The notes: a model not told the origin generated them from the sequence alone. DNA of 64,000 nucleotides from Zygnema cylindricum (GCA_037447655.1 JBBHKE010001013.1:268979-332978), one strand, 5' to 3'; counted from the first letter of the stretch, positions 34,376-45,616 are shown. Program-made: numbers and translations.

Positions 34376-34612
34376 TCCCATCTTTCCCCTCCTTCCCCTC
34401 CCCCTCTCCCACCTTCCCCTCCTTCCCCTCCTTCCCCTATCCCACCTTCCCCTCCTTCCCCTCCTTCCCCTCTCCCACCTTCCCCTCCTTCCCCTCTCCC
34501 ACCTTCCCCTCCTTCCCCTCCTTCCCCTCTCCCACCTTCCCCTCCTTCCCCTCCTTCCCCTCTCCCCTCCTTCCCCTCCTTCCCCACCTTTCCTTCCTTC
34601 CCTCCCTCCCTC
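34376..34612. repeat. CCTTCCCCT minisatellite, probable leader
   Basis: Repeated CCTTCCCCT and CTCCCACCTTCCCCT units between the candidate TATA box and the F-box ATG. ORFs made only of PSFPSFP or EGGEGG are artefacts. Confidence 0.85.
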
Positions 34613-34733
34613 CTGAAAATTTTCTTTAGTACCTTAACCCACTTGGAAATTTTATCTTCTCTCTCTCCTTCCCTCTCTCTGCCACTGACTCTCTCTCCTT
34701 TCTTCCCCTTGACTTTTTAAAAGTTTCCCCTCC

Positions 34734-34880
34734 ATGGATGCCTCTACTACCCCCATTGTACCCGAATTTTCGAATACCCTCCTCCCAGGCCTACCCACCG
34801 ACCTAGTCCTCCTCTGTCTGGCACGTGTCCCTCCTCCTCTCTCTCTCTCCCTCCCGACCGTCTGCCGAGCCTGGGAAAAG
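34734..34880 (+). CDS. F-box exon, probable plant F-box/kelch protein, first exon
   Basis: An ATG follows a CT-rich leader. The 49 codons include LLPGLPTDLVLLCLARVP and LPTVCRAWEK, which fit the plant F-box/kelch signature (PGLPDDxAxxCLARVP...VSRxWR). That domain binds SKP1 in SCF ubiquitin ligases. The exon ends at a GTTGGT donor in phase 0. A phase-0 exon candidate follows at 34922-35044 (SIYRLLKLRARESFAPENRP, acceptor TTTTTCCCAG), in the position of the fYrLR segment that follows the F-box in this family. Kelch repeats are not securely located; GRLDVIP at 35185 is only suggestive. Confidence 0.6.
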
Positions 34881-35859
34881 GTTGGTCCCATAAATTCCGT
34901 ACACTTTTGTCTTTTTCCCAGCAATGCTGCAAAATTCCGTACAATGCGTTCAAGAGTATTTACAGATTGCTAAAATTAAGGGCAAGGGAGAGTTTTGCTC
35001 CCGAAAACCGTCCTATTTCATTATTTGGTTTTGTTTTTTTCTGGGTATCTTACTTTTTTTTTGAGCTGCCCGGGAATGCGGGCAGGTGTGGCGAGAAGGC
35101 GAGGTGGCGAGAGTAAGAGCGCATGAGGGAGTGAGAGGGAGAGCGGTAGGAGTGGTCATGGGGACCGACTGGATGTGAACGGGAGGTTGGATGTTATTCC
35201 TGCTTCTGTCCAGGAGATGGGTATTTCTCACCTCTATCCAAAAAAAACCGATCTGGAAGATCCGTGATTTTGATCCGATTGATCGCCGATCCGTGATTTT
35301 GGTTTGATTTGACTGGTGAGGTGACATTCTCACACGTGCCAAAGTTGCAGCTTGGAAATTGCCACAAAAATTGAAGCATTTTATTTCAATAATTCCAATA
35401 ATACTGATGATAACTAGTTATAAAAGTAACAACGGTAACATTAATACTATTGATTTTATCCTTCTTCTGATTTTTGTGGACTGCGGTTTTGCCAGGTGGC
35501 AGTCTATGGCTCTGACATTTTTGTCTTCAATCCCAAATATGCACGTGGTTATTTGATGGGCTTCTCTTCTTTCAATCTTTCTGCCACGTGGCACCTGGAC
35601 AGCTCATCCCTATATCCAAAATGGCAACGTTTAACCTCCATGGGAACGCAAGGAATACCGCATGGTTAGCACCATCCTTTTATCACTATCTCTTTTACTT
35701 GCTCCCTCTCTCTCTCTCTCTCCCTCTGCTTCTTCCTTAGATTCTAATTCACCCCCATCTCCCTGAATTTGAAATTCTCTCCATCCCTCTCTTCCTCTCT
35801 CTCTTTCCCTCACCCTTCGCCTCTCCCTCATTCTATTCTTACATGTTTCTATGTAACAG

Positions 35860-36921
35860 ATCCGGAGAACAGAAATGCCTTCACTACAGGACAAACTCTT
35901 GAAGGTGCACGTAAAATGAAACTTTCAGTAAAAAATACTTTTTCAGGAAGAAATAAATCCGGGTCGAACATCTATACTAATTTTACAGACAACAACACTT
36001 TCACAAACCCCAATTTACAAAAAACAGACTTTGACGTCCAGTCATCGCCTACATCTTCTGTCGGCCAATCAGAAAGCGGTGCTGAATTCGGGATTTCGTG
36101 GGACGCTGACTCAGCCTTGAGTCGTCGAGTGGCGGTGGTTAAAAGAGAGAGAGAGAGTGACAAAAGGGGAATATTGAAGGAATCCTGGAAAGAAGTGTCT
36201 CTCCTCCCTTCACGTACTAAACAAGTAAGAAATTTAAAGCTACACATTCAATTTATATGTGGTTATGTCGGTCGTACCTTTTGGATTTTTTATAGTCTGT
36301 GACTGAAACGAAAGCAGACATATACAAGAAGTCAATTTGAAAAAACTCCTTGCAAAGGTTACCGATTAAAAATGCAGGAACTTTGATCTTAAGATATTTC
36401 ATTGAGATTAGATGTTCAAAAGAAGAAAAAATAAATATTTGAAGAAAAGCTGAAACGACTGTCACACGACTATCGAATCTTTTTGTAATAAAGGGAACAA
36501 AAACCAACAATAGTGGGCTAATCCAAGAAAGTATTGAAAATCATCCTACCGCTAGTAACTTTTAACACTACTTCTTAGATCACAATCTTAGTTTTTGCTT
36601 GACCTTGAAATTGGCGTTATTGTGGGTGAACAGGAAATTGGATCGGAAGGATGTATTTCAGTTTCAAGTTTTGACTTAATGGAAATCGGTCCATTTCTAT
36701 GTGTCATGCCCGTTGGACAAACACGTCACGTCCCATCACTTTCCGATACTAACAACTATAAAAATGAGGCTTTTGCCCTCAAATTTTGTGATACAAGGAC
36801 CCTTTTCTCACTAAAGGACAGCAATTCTCTTGTGAATCCTGAAAGCCTTTGGGAAACTACATGGATTGGAGTATCTAGTTTGGGTTCGACTGTAATAGGT
36901 TGTGTTGTCATCGATATTTGA
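35860..36921 (+). CDS. two-exon candidate, possibly the 3' part of the F-box gene
   Basis: Exon 35860-36224 follows a long pyrimidine tract and ATGTAACAG, and ends AAACAA before GTAAGA. It includes SGAEFGISWDADSALSRRVA and KESWKEVSLLPSRTKQ. The latter has a kelch-like W..V..LP..R spacing. Exon 36592-36921 follows CACAATCTTAG in the same phase (0) and runs to a TGA at 36919; it includes LEIGVIVGEQEIGSEGC and ESLWETTWIGVSSLGS. Composition is even and frames are clean over 231 codons. I do not recognise the product, and linkage to the F-box exon is an inference. Confidence 0.45.
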
Positions 36922-38114
36922 GCAGTACTTTTCCTTTTTACAAACCACAAACAGCTTTTGCAACGAAGTTTTCACAAGACACAACAAATTTTGTTAACAT
37001 TATTGAACAGATTTTATGTATTATCTAAACATGCAAGTGTCGATGCAATATTTTGCTCGACAAATTTCTCATCGGGAAGGCTTAGGTACAGTTTTTAAGG
37101 AAATGAAGGATTCGTTGTATCTAGGGTATCTGTGAAATGTAAGGTATAAGTTTGTTTCATTGGCGAACAGGTGAACATTGGATTGATTAACTGTTCTTCG
37201 GTTTCAAGAATATGGATAAAATAAATAATTCTGGACATTTTTGGGGAATAGTCTTTGCTTTTTTTTTCTTAGAATTTGATGGTGGACATCCTTTGCTTAA
37301 CACGTGGTTCTATTGGGCTACATGTGTGTCAACCGTTTTGAGATGTGAATTTCTGTTTTTTTTGTTTGTTTGTTGTGAGTTATTTCATCTTGTGACTAAA
37401 CGTGCGCTTAAAACCACATTCTGTAAAAGATTCGTGAGAAGGAAATTTGCAAAATAAAATTCTAATAGAATTCAAGCTCATTCTAAAATACGAGATGGAA
37501 AATCTTAAACTCATACTTATTGGAGCTTCACTTCATTGTGCTCCAAAGATAAAATCCTAATGTTAAACCAAACACATGAAATGAAGATATCAACTTTTCC
37601 TTAAAACATTGTGAATTTATCGACTCTAACCTATTAATTCAGATAACGAAACTATCATGGAAGAAACGCCGAGACAGGGGAGAGGAGATATTAGGAGCAT
37701 AGAGAGGAGGGAGAGAGGGGCGTACATAATAACTCTTCCCAATTGAACATTTTTTTTTCCTTTTTGTTTCAAAATCGAACCTGTGACGTGAGAGTTTTAG
37801 ACGCTTTCTACAATTTTAACGCGGAATCTAACGTGTTCCGCGTTGGACACTATATTATATACACGTTTTTTGTGTACACTGTACAGTTATAGACTTATAG
37901 CACTTTTATTCAAAAGGTGCAAACCGTACGGATCATTCATAAATCATAATGGAAGCTACGCACGGAATAAAAAATTTCGTACTGATTTCATACAATCGCA
38001 AGAAACCAACGACGCGACATTTCAAACTCTCATCCAGCTCAGGTACATTTATCAAAGGTTGCTGTTTATAAAATTATGTATTTAAATATAAACATTTCTA
38101 AGATTTGTGCATCT
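36922..38114. other. intergenic region
   Basis: No exon, repeat family or RNA gene recognised. A short purine-rich stretch lies near 37675-37715. Confidence 0.4.
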
Positions 38115-38188
38115 GCTGGTGTAGCTCAGTTGGCTAGAGCGTAAGGCTGTTAACCTTAAGGTCCGTGGTTCGAGCCCACGTATCAGCG
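38115..38188 (+). tRNA. tRNA-Asn(GTT), copy 1
   Basis: A 74-base cloverleaf: acceptor GCTGGTG pairing with TATCAGC, D arm GCTC..GAGC, anticodon arm TAAGG-CTGTTAA-CCTTA with anticodon GTT, T arm CGTGG-TTCGAGC-CCACG, discriminator G. No intron. A and B boxes intact. Identical to 45543-45616. Confidence 0.95.
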
Positions 38189-38230
38189 AGAGTTATATTT
38201 TCCAATTTTCCACATACGGACAGGGGACTA

Positions 38231-39286
38231 CACCGCGAATCGTTGTTAGACTAAAGAAATTATTAGTGTCATTAATACTAATTTAGTGCAGGAAACGTGG
38301 CAGATTCTGGTCCACGTCCTTAAATAGTAGTGTTGTGTATCGGTAAGGATTTGCCAATAACCGATATGGGCCTTTTTTCGGGGACCCGATAGTCGATATA
38401 TTGGTACGATATATCGCTATCGGTCTTATTGCCGATTATCGGCTACTTATCGGCGATAATGCCGATAACGATAACTATCGGCGATAATTGTAAGGACCGT
38501 ACAGATAAATGTACGTCATGTACAGTCATCTGTACGTCTTATTCCCCCGACGCGCCCTACTCACAACACCTGAGGTACCTACCAATCAGATCATTTGTAC
38601 AAGCCGAAAGTACAGTAGCCGACAATAGATATGTACGGCTTAAGTACGGCTCCAGTTAAAACGATGTACCTTTCACATCCGACGCCGTGGCTTTGTCCCT
38701 TCCTTTTTTGGGATCCAGTGGAAATCTGCCACGTGTCAATCCGTGGACTTTTTTGGCAAAAGAAAAAAGCCATTCCGAGATGGCGGGGCTCACGCTGACC
38801 GTCCGCTCGTATTTTCTCATTGAAAGTCGTCCGTTCGATTCCGGCGGCGCGCATAATGTTATTTTGCATCCGTTGTACTTTGTGTCCGCCGTCTTTTTAC
38901 CGTTCCATGATAATCAGTTTATCGGTACAATTCCGTACGTTCCCGTAAAATTTATGTTTAGTTAACCGCCCAAAAAGTACTACAAAGTGCAACGTATTTT
39001 TTCGTCAAATTCCGTACATTTCCCGTAAAAAACCGTACATTTATCGTAAATTTACCGTTCAATTTACCGGACAGAAAGCACTCCGGACAGAAAGTACAGA
39101 AAGTACAAATATATCGGGAGCGCTGACCGTTCGATAACCGATAACTATCGGTATCGGTGTTATCGCGATAAGTTTTTACCGATACACAACACTATTAAAT
39201 AGTATAGTTTATTCTACTTAAGGTATCAATGTCAAAATTTTGGGGCGCCGATATACAGTACATAAGTCTAATAACGATTCACGGTG
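38231..39286 (+). mobile_element. TA-flanked MITE interrupted by a hAT-like element
   Basis: Left part 38231-38329 starts CACCGCGAATCGTTGTTAG. Right part 39203-39286 ends ATAACGATTCACGGTG. Together they make a 199-bp-class MITE like 6437-6635, split by the element at 38338-39194. Confidence 0.8.
38338..39194 (+). mobile_element. hAT-like non-autonomous element with target duplication TTAAATAG
   Basis: Ends TAGTGTTGTGTATCGG and CCGATACACAACACTA, flanked by the exact 8-bp duplication TTAAATAG (38330-38337 and 39195-39202). 857 bp with subterminal TTATCGGCGATAA-type repeats. No transposase; the internal ORFs (38429, 38687, minus 38869) have no recognisable domain. Confidence 0.85.
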
Positions 39287-39514
39287 TACCTTGCTGTTTT
39301 CCGACAAAGGCATTGTAATAATACTTTAAAGTAAGAAGATCAAATTTAAATTGAAGCGTTTAAAAGACTCCTACACGTGATAACGTACAATCGACGGTGT
39401 TAAAATGTTAGTACAAATAAGTACATGCGATATATCGTTAAAAGAACTAATCTGAAATTCTGAAGTTCTGAACGACAAAAGAAACATTCAAATGTGAAAA
39501 CGTTACTATAGTGC

Positions 39515-39652
39515 AGTGTATCGGTAGCCTCTTTCCATTCAGCGATATGTACCTACCGAAATGAACGATATATTGAGACGGAGACTATCACGATGCATTA
39601 CCGATATATCGGGTTTGTAAGCCGGTATAAGATTATCGCGATTGCTGTACGG
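39515..39652 (+). mobile_element. hAT-like fragment
   Basis: AGTGCAGTGTATCGGTAG followed by degenerate CGATATATCG motifs. No right terminus before the next element at 39653. Confidence 0.4.
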
Positions 39653-40936
39653 CAGAGGTCGCAAAACTCGAAATTTTAGATAACCGAAACCGACCCGCTA
39701 TTTTTTTCAAAATCTGGGTACCCGACGCCCGACCGGGTTATGTCACGCTCCAAGATTGTTAACCGTTACCCGAAACGCGTTTACCAAAAAAAAAAGTTAA
39801 CGGAAACTCGATTTCTCGCGACTACCCGTACCCGCCCGTACCCGAATATGTACAAAATTAGTGGTACATCTCTTTTATACCTTCCACAATACCAAGAGTA
39901 CAAAGTAGTGTTGGGTATCGGGTAAATTCATATCGCGATAATTTAGATATTCGATAAATCGAATATTGATTGAGCAGAATCCTCGATATATCGTACCGAG
40001 ACCAACATAAATCATCGCGATATATAGTATTTTTTTAAATTTAATACTTTATATTTTTATATAATATGTAATTTTAGCGAAAAAAAGGCAAATTGTCTGA
40101 AACGCCACGTAAGACGTGATTTTCTTGTAACCGACAAAAAAATACTAATTCTGTAATTCATATAATTACTTATTTGGGGTATGGTTACATCATGAGGCCT
40201 CTGTAATACTACGGACAACAAAATTTATGTATTACAGAGGCCTCGGTTACATCGCGTATCGTCTGTAAACAAGTTTCACATACGTGTTTTGATTTGAGTG
40301 GTTCCTTGTCTGTTGACGATCAAATCTTTAAAATCGTCAAAGATTTGAAAATCGACCATTTTCGTATAGAAATCTGTACGTGCGTATTATGTACGTGTAC
40401 TTCGCAAGTGTGCCGCATCAATGTACCTCAGAGATCTCCTTCACTCTGCTGACTTTCAGGAAAAAATCGTATTTCTTTTCGGCAAATATTTTACGGTCAC
40501 CTTGTCCGAAGGCACGTGACTTTGGAGACCTGTGAAAATTTTCATTTTTTTTTAATGCCTCGATATATTGGCGATACGATATATCGGCGATATATTGGTG
40601 ATATATCAGAATATTTTGATTTTCGATATATCGAAGAGATATATCGATTATCGGGTACCTGAAATTCGATATATATCGAATATCGGCAAAAGGTCCTCGA
40701 TACCCAACACTAGTACAAAGTACAATGTTTTACAATAATGTTGGATAGTTATGACAGTACAAAACCTTCAATTTTTTTCGTTTTTTGCTTACCCGACCGT
40801 TACTTTTTTTTTTTCGTGAATCACCCGCCCGAATCCGCCCGACCTCCCAAATTTGGCAACCGAATCCGTTCCGGATCCGACGCGGGCAGCCGGCTAACGG
40901 TCGGTTACGGTTTCGGTTAACTGTTTGCTACCTCTA
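39653..40936 (+). mobile_element. CAGAGGTCGCAA hAT-like element carrying a nested hAT
   Basis: Outer parts 39653-39905 and 40713-40936 align along their length with the uninterrupted 449-bp copy at 46617-47065. It begins CAGAGGTCGCAAAACTCG and ends TTTGCTACCTCTA. Flanking 8-mers do not match, so its own duplication has decayed. Confidence 0.75.
39906..40712 (+). mobile_element. nested hAT-like element with target duplication GTACAAAG
   Basis: Ends TAGTGTTGGGTATCGGG and CGATACCCAACACTA, flanked by GTACAAAG (39898-39905 and 40713-40720). The target copies at 46858 and, inverted, about 47625 keep a single GTACAAAG, giving two empty sites. Internal 40178-40550 resembles the left part of the Harbinger-like element at 61574, without its right end. 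Confidence 0.9.
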
Positions 40937-40946
40937 TTGTACTGTA

Positions 40947-41562
40947 CACCGTGAATCGTAATTAGAGTAATGAAAAAATTAGAGTAAAAAAACCAAAAAA
41001 ACAATTAGAGTATTGAACTCTAATTTATGTGATAGAACTTTTTCACAGAGGAAGTGTACTTTAATTTAGTAAAGTACTTTATATTGGGTTATGTCGGCAA
41101 TAATTATCCGCGCTGAAATTATGAATACTAAATTACGTAGATGTACAAAATCTGTCAGTCCGTACAATTTTGACGTCATTATGACGCTATAACTATTTGT
41201 CGCACTGAAAGTCAGTTATTGTTCACATTGACGACGATGCTGTCGATGGACGAGAGTTATGCGAACGACTTTTTTTCGATGTGATTGATTTTTTGTTTAG
41301 TGCGATTTCACGTGCGAGCGTGATTCTATTAAATCATTATTTGTACATTTTTACTTATTAAAGTACAATTTTGCACGGTCGGACGTCGTCCGTACTCCAC
41401 ACTATTTAAAACGAACCTGTATTAGAATTTTTTACGCTAATTAATCCTTACCTTAAATAGAATAATGAAAAAAAATAGAATCATTTACTCTATTTAAGGT
41501 GATAGAGTCGAAATTTAGGGCGACCGAATTAGCGTTATTTACTCTAATTACGATTCGCGGTG
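40947..41562 (+). mobile_element. TA-flanked MITE, 616-bp class
   Basis: CACCGTGAATCGTAATTAG at the left and CTAATTACGATTCGCGGTG at the right, with TA flanks. Interior rich in AATTAGAGTAA motifs. The right half is shared with 5386-5722, and an inverted copy ends at 49309. Confidence 0.8.
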
Positions 41563-41574
41563 TACTAACCGTAC

Positions 41575-41738
41575 ACTTTTGCTACTTTATTGCGACCCCC
41601 TGCCCTCCCAGCAACCGATATATATTTGAAAAAAAATTGTTAGCCCCGGTCCGATATATCGCCCCTTTCCGATACCATGGCGATATGTTGGCTATTCGGT
41701 TTATTGCAATACAAAATTTACCGATACACGACACTAGA
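41575..41738 (+). mobile_element. hAT-like right-end fragment
   Basis: Ends ACCGATACACGACACTA with upstream CCGATATATCG motifs. No left terminus. Confidence 0.5.
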
Positions 41739-42239
41739 ACACGACAACACGTCCAATAATTGCGTGTTAAAACGTAAAAGGAAATAGGTACCTGTTTAAA
41801 CGTATTATTTTTTTGTTTTAACTACATCAAGGGCTATGTATAAAAACAAAAGTTAATTTTATATACATTGTACAACGGAGTATCTAAAACCAGATTTTTA
41901 AAAGTGTTTGAAAGGTAGTAAATGCTTAAAAAATCTAAAATAGGTATAACTTTACGTGTTATAACATATAATCCTTTCACTTGTAGCAGGGCATATTCAA
42001 AAATAGAAATTAAACTTATATAGTGTATAAACAGGTGTATAGTCATTGAAGCTATAAACCAGATAATTAGGATGTAAGGATGTGTTAATAATGTAAAGTG
42101 TAAAAATCTGAAAGTAAAAAACTTAAAAAACGTAATAAACGAAAAAAAAACATATATATCTGTATTCCAAATTTGAGCGCATATTCAACAATAAAAAAAA
42201 AGTAAATGAACAAACAAAAACATTCAAGCCAAGGATGCA

Positions 42240-42280
<41 letters not shown>

Positions 42281-42730
42281 ATTCAAACCAAGGAAGAAAA
42301 AAAAAAAAAAAAAAAAAAAAAAACAAAAACAGTCAAGCCAAGGATGCAATATTAAAAAAAAAAAAAACAAAAAAACAAAAAAAAACAACTTTCAATTTGG
42401 GAGAACAATCCACTGCCCAGAAGCACATTATAATCTCTTGTCGTACCTTTTCCTTTTCACAAATTTTTACCTTTCCTTTTCACCTTCTTCAAAAATTTTC
42501 CCATTTTTTTAAAAAAAGAAGTGAAATAGTTCACAAATATGCTATTGGTTTCTTTCTTTATTGTGGCAAGTATGGGAAAACATTAAATGACAATGTGATA
42601 AAAGCCCGACATTAAATAAAAACTTAGAGACGATCGACCACAACAATTTTGGTAAACCAATAGGATAGAAAAAATGGAAAACTTACTTCTCATACGCCCC
42701 TTTTAGATGTCAACTTACGAAGCCTGAAGG
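41739..42730. other. A-rich region with poly-A-separated repeat
   Basis: Three units of the type CATTCAAGCCAAGGATGCAA (42219, 42278 and 42332) are each followed by a long A tract. Nothing coding is convincing. Confidence 0.6.
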
Positions 42731-42921
42731 GTTTTCACTTAATGTGTTTTTTGAAAGAAACATTTAAGGGTATATTGAGTACCGAGGAATTCAACGTTTT
42801 TGGAAACAATCGTCTTAACGACACTTCTTTTACTTTCTTTTATCATCGTGTTCCGATGGTTTTTGCCATAATATTGTGTTATAAGGTGTTAAATTGTAAT
42901 TGGTTTTGTTTTACCAACACC
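42731..42921 (+). other. exon-like ORF, unidentified
   Basis: A 60-codon frame containing ILSTEEFNVFGNNRLNDTSF, of more ordinary composition than its surroundings. No recognised domain or clear splice sites. Confidence 0.2.
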
Positions 42922-43011
42922 TAAATCCTTTTTTCACCCCTCCTCTCCCTCCCCCTCCCCTTCCCCTTCCTCCTCCCCACCCCCTTCGCCCTCCACCTCT
43001 CCCGTATTTTT

Positions 43012-43013
<2 letters not shown>

Positions 43014-43091
<78 letters not shown>

Positions 43092-43094
43092 TTT
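43014..43094. repeat. (AT)n followed by poly-T
   Basis: About 30 AT units, then a T tract of about 22. Confidence 0.95.
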
Positions 43095-43475
43095 CCCGTA
43101 AGCTTTGTCGAAGCACAAAATACTGTAAACATCCCCCCTTTTTTTCAAATGTTTGATAACCAAATAAAATCAAACTAAAAAAAGGAACAAAACGATGAAA
43201 AACGACATGGGGGGTGGAGGGAGAGGAGTGGGAGAGACGGGGGCAAACCGGGTACCCAAATGAGAAAAGATAATAATAATACAAAAAAAAAAACAAAAAA
43301 AAGTTCAAGAAAGATTTCTCCTTCTATTTCTTAAAGTTTCATAACCTATTCATCTTCCTTATTCTGACTAAAATTTTGATCCACACTAATTACGGTATCT
43401 ATTGTTGTCACATCTTATGTTATCGATACATTCCTCTCTTACCTATCTTGACACCTGTACATTTCTCTTTACCCC

Positions 43476-43481
43476 CCTCTC

Positions 43482-43566
<85 letters not shown>

Positions 43567-43680
43567 GCCTCTCTCTTCCTCTCTTTTTCTCTCTTCCAAC
43601 CTCCTTCCCTATCTCTCTCTCTCCTTCTCTCTCTCTCTTTCTCTCTGTCTCTCTCTCTCCCTCTCCCAAAACTTTCACCC
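43476..43680. repeat. (CT)n microsatellite, pure then degenerate
   Basis: Uninterrupted CT for about 80 bases, then impure CT-rich sequence to 43670. Serine/leucine ORFs here are artefacts. Confidence 0.95.
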
Positions 43681-43897
43681 ACTGCCCAGCTTTCTTACAA
43701 GATAAAAAAAGAAAAAAAGCGTCGCAACTTTTCCGAAAAAATATCGAAACAACAGCCTATTCAAATATTTTTTCTAGGTAATGCTCTTTTTGTGAGAGTC
43801 TTTTTTTTAATTCCTTCCTTAAATCTAATAGTATCGGGAATTTCACACAGATTTTGTTTTGTTTCTTTGTTGTTCTTTTTTTGTCAATTTTCTAAAG

Positions 43898-43999
43898 ACA
43901 GCGGAATAACCGCCCATTCGTTCGAAGGAATTTTGTCCTTTTCTGAGTTTTTGTCCGTTTCTGGAATTCGTGTAGATAAGGTGGACATATTTGAGAGGG
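43898..43999 (+). other. candidate internal exon, unidentified
   Basis: Between the acceptor TTTTCTAAAG and the strong donor GTAAGT, coding SGITAHSFEGILSFSEFLSV and VDKVDIFER. A possible upstream exon ends TTTCTAG/GTAATG near 43778. No homology recognised. Confidence 0.25.
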
Positions 44000-44580
44000 G
44001 TAAGTCAAGGGAGCCATTCTGCAAAAAAAAAAAGAAAAAAAAGGAAAAAAAAAAAAAAACTTATGTTACATGTGCTGACAATATTTAAAAATACTGGAAA
44101 ATTGAGGTACCAAAAAAAAATACTTTTGCATTGGTCTCAAAAAGGTTTGCATGGAATAAGATAATAAGATAATAAAATAAATTAAAATAAGATTAAATGA
44201 GCCCAAATGAAGTTAAACTAAAAAAAAATGCAACAGGAAAATTAATTCATAAATTTTGGTTCCACCCCATAACTTATCTTCTTTCCGGATTATCATTTTT
44301 TTTTATATAATTGTTAAAAATGTTAAACACTAATTAAGCATAACTTATTTTTTAAGTAAATTAAATTCATTTTCCATTTTTTCCCAAATGAAAGTAAAAT
44401 ATCTCTCTTTCTCTCCCACCACACCTTATGTCAACAGAAAACTTTATCTCCCAAAAAAACCAAAATAAAAAAATAAAATTAAATACAAGCAAAAATAATT
44501 AATTATATCTTAAATTTTACAAAACATTCTATAGATTTGAAATTTTCTCAAGTTTTTAACTCACTCGAAAACTACTTTTT

Positions 44581-44643
44581 GTTTTTTTTTTGTTTTTTTT
44601 TTGTTTTTTTTTTGTTTTTTTTTTGTTTTTTTTTTTTTTTTTG
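44581..44643. repeat. (T8-9 G)n array
   Basis: Five runs of about nine T separated by single G, merging into poly-T. Confidence 0.9.
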
Positions 44644-44716
44644 TAACAAATGATCATTACCATTTTGCAAATTTAAATCCATTTTTCTTATTTGCCACTG
44701 AAAAAAAAAAAAAAAC

Positions 44717-45080
44717 CTCCCCCTCTTCTTCCCTCTCTTCCCCTCTTCCCCTCTTACCCTATTCCCCTATTCCCCTCTTCCCCTCTTCCCCTATTCCCCT
44801 CTTCCCCTCTTCCCCTATTCCCCTCTTCCCCTCTTCCCTTATTCCCCTCTTCCCCTCTTCCCCTTTTTTTCGTTTCCCCTTTCTCCCAATATTTCCCCTC
44901 TCCCTCTTCCCCCTCCTGCTCTCCCTCTTCCCCCTCTTCCCCTCTTCCCTTCTTTCATACTCCCCATCTTCCCACTCCTCTCCTCTTCCCTCTACTCCCC
45001 TATTTCTCCTCTTCCTCCTCCTACTACTCTTCCACTTTTTCCCCCAATTATCCCTTTCCCCCCTCTTCCCCTCTTTCACA
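44717..45080. repeat. TTCCCCTC / CTATTCCCCTCTTCCCC minisatellite
   Basis: Tandem CCCCTCTTC and CCCCTATTC units, degenerate toward the right. If the minus-strand exon at 45085-45370 is real, this would lie in its following intron. Confidence 0.9.
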
Positions 45081-45084
45081 TCCT

Positions 45085-45370
45085 CCCAAAAAATCCAACA
45101 TTCCCACAAACCGACAAAACTCCCCACCTCCCTTTCCCCTCCCGTGAGAATATTTTCTTTCTTTCCATCCTTTTCAACACGTGGCAATGTGGGTTCCTTC
45201 ACACTTGGCAGCACACTTAAACGGGTGCCACGTGGCACTTCTTCTTCAGTCTGCAGGTACGGTCGCACGTGCAGATCGCCACCGACAGGAATGACGCACG
45301 TGTGAGTGCCACGGTGGAGGACGACGGTGGGCTCCCATTGGAAGAGACGCCAGGAGGGAAGAGGAGACAT
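45085..45370 (-). CDS. candidate first exon of an unidentified protein
   Basis: The minus-strand ATG at 45370 follows a CT-rich leader (read from 45450 to 45371), as for the F-box gene. The frame MSPLPSWRLFQWEPTVVLHR, THTCVIPVGGDLHVRPYLQT and KDGKKENILT has a balanced composition and then passes into GA-rich repeat, where no single donor can be chosen. I do not recognise the product. It could instead be chance ORF next to a repeat. Confidence 0.35.
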
Positions 45371-45542
45371 TGGGAGGATAGGGAGGGGAGAGAGAGGATA
45401 GAGAGGGAGAAGAGATAAAAGGATAGAGAGGGAATGGAAAGGAGGCGTAAAACGGGAAGGTATCGTAATGTGTGCAAAAATGAAAGGAAAACATGGAATT
45501 TAAAAAAAAACATTAAAATAAAACATCGAAGATTATTCATCT

Positions 45543-45616
45543 GCTGGTGTAGCTCAGTTGGCTAGAGCGTAAGGCTGTTAACCTTAAGGTCCGTGGTTCG
45601 AGCCCACGTATCAGCG
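45543..45616 (+). tRNA. tRNA-Asn(GTT), copy 2
   Basis: Identical over 74 bases to copy 1, with the same CATCT just upstream and otherwise different flanks. A TTTTT terminator follows at about 45621. Confidence 0.95.

Noticed and set aside
34126-34629. A 167-codon plus-strand ORF upstream of the F-box exon
   Set aside because: Its C-terminal half is the CCTTCCCCT repeat, and it spans the candidate TATA box. More likely promoter and leader.
43402-44088. A 228-codon plus-strand ORF starting in the CT microsatellite
   Set aside because: Most of it is SLSLSL repeat. Only the 43898-43999 piece with splice-like borders is worth noting.
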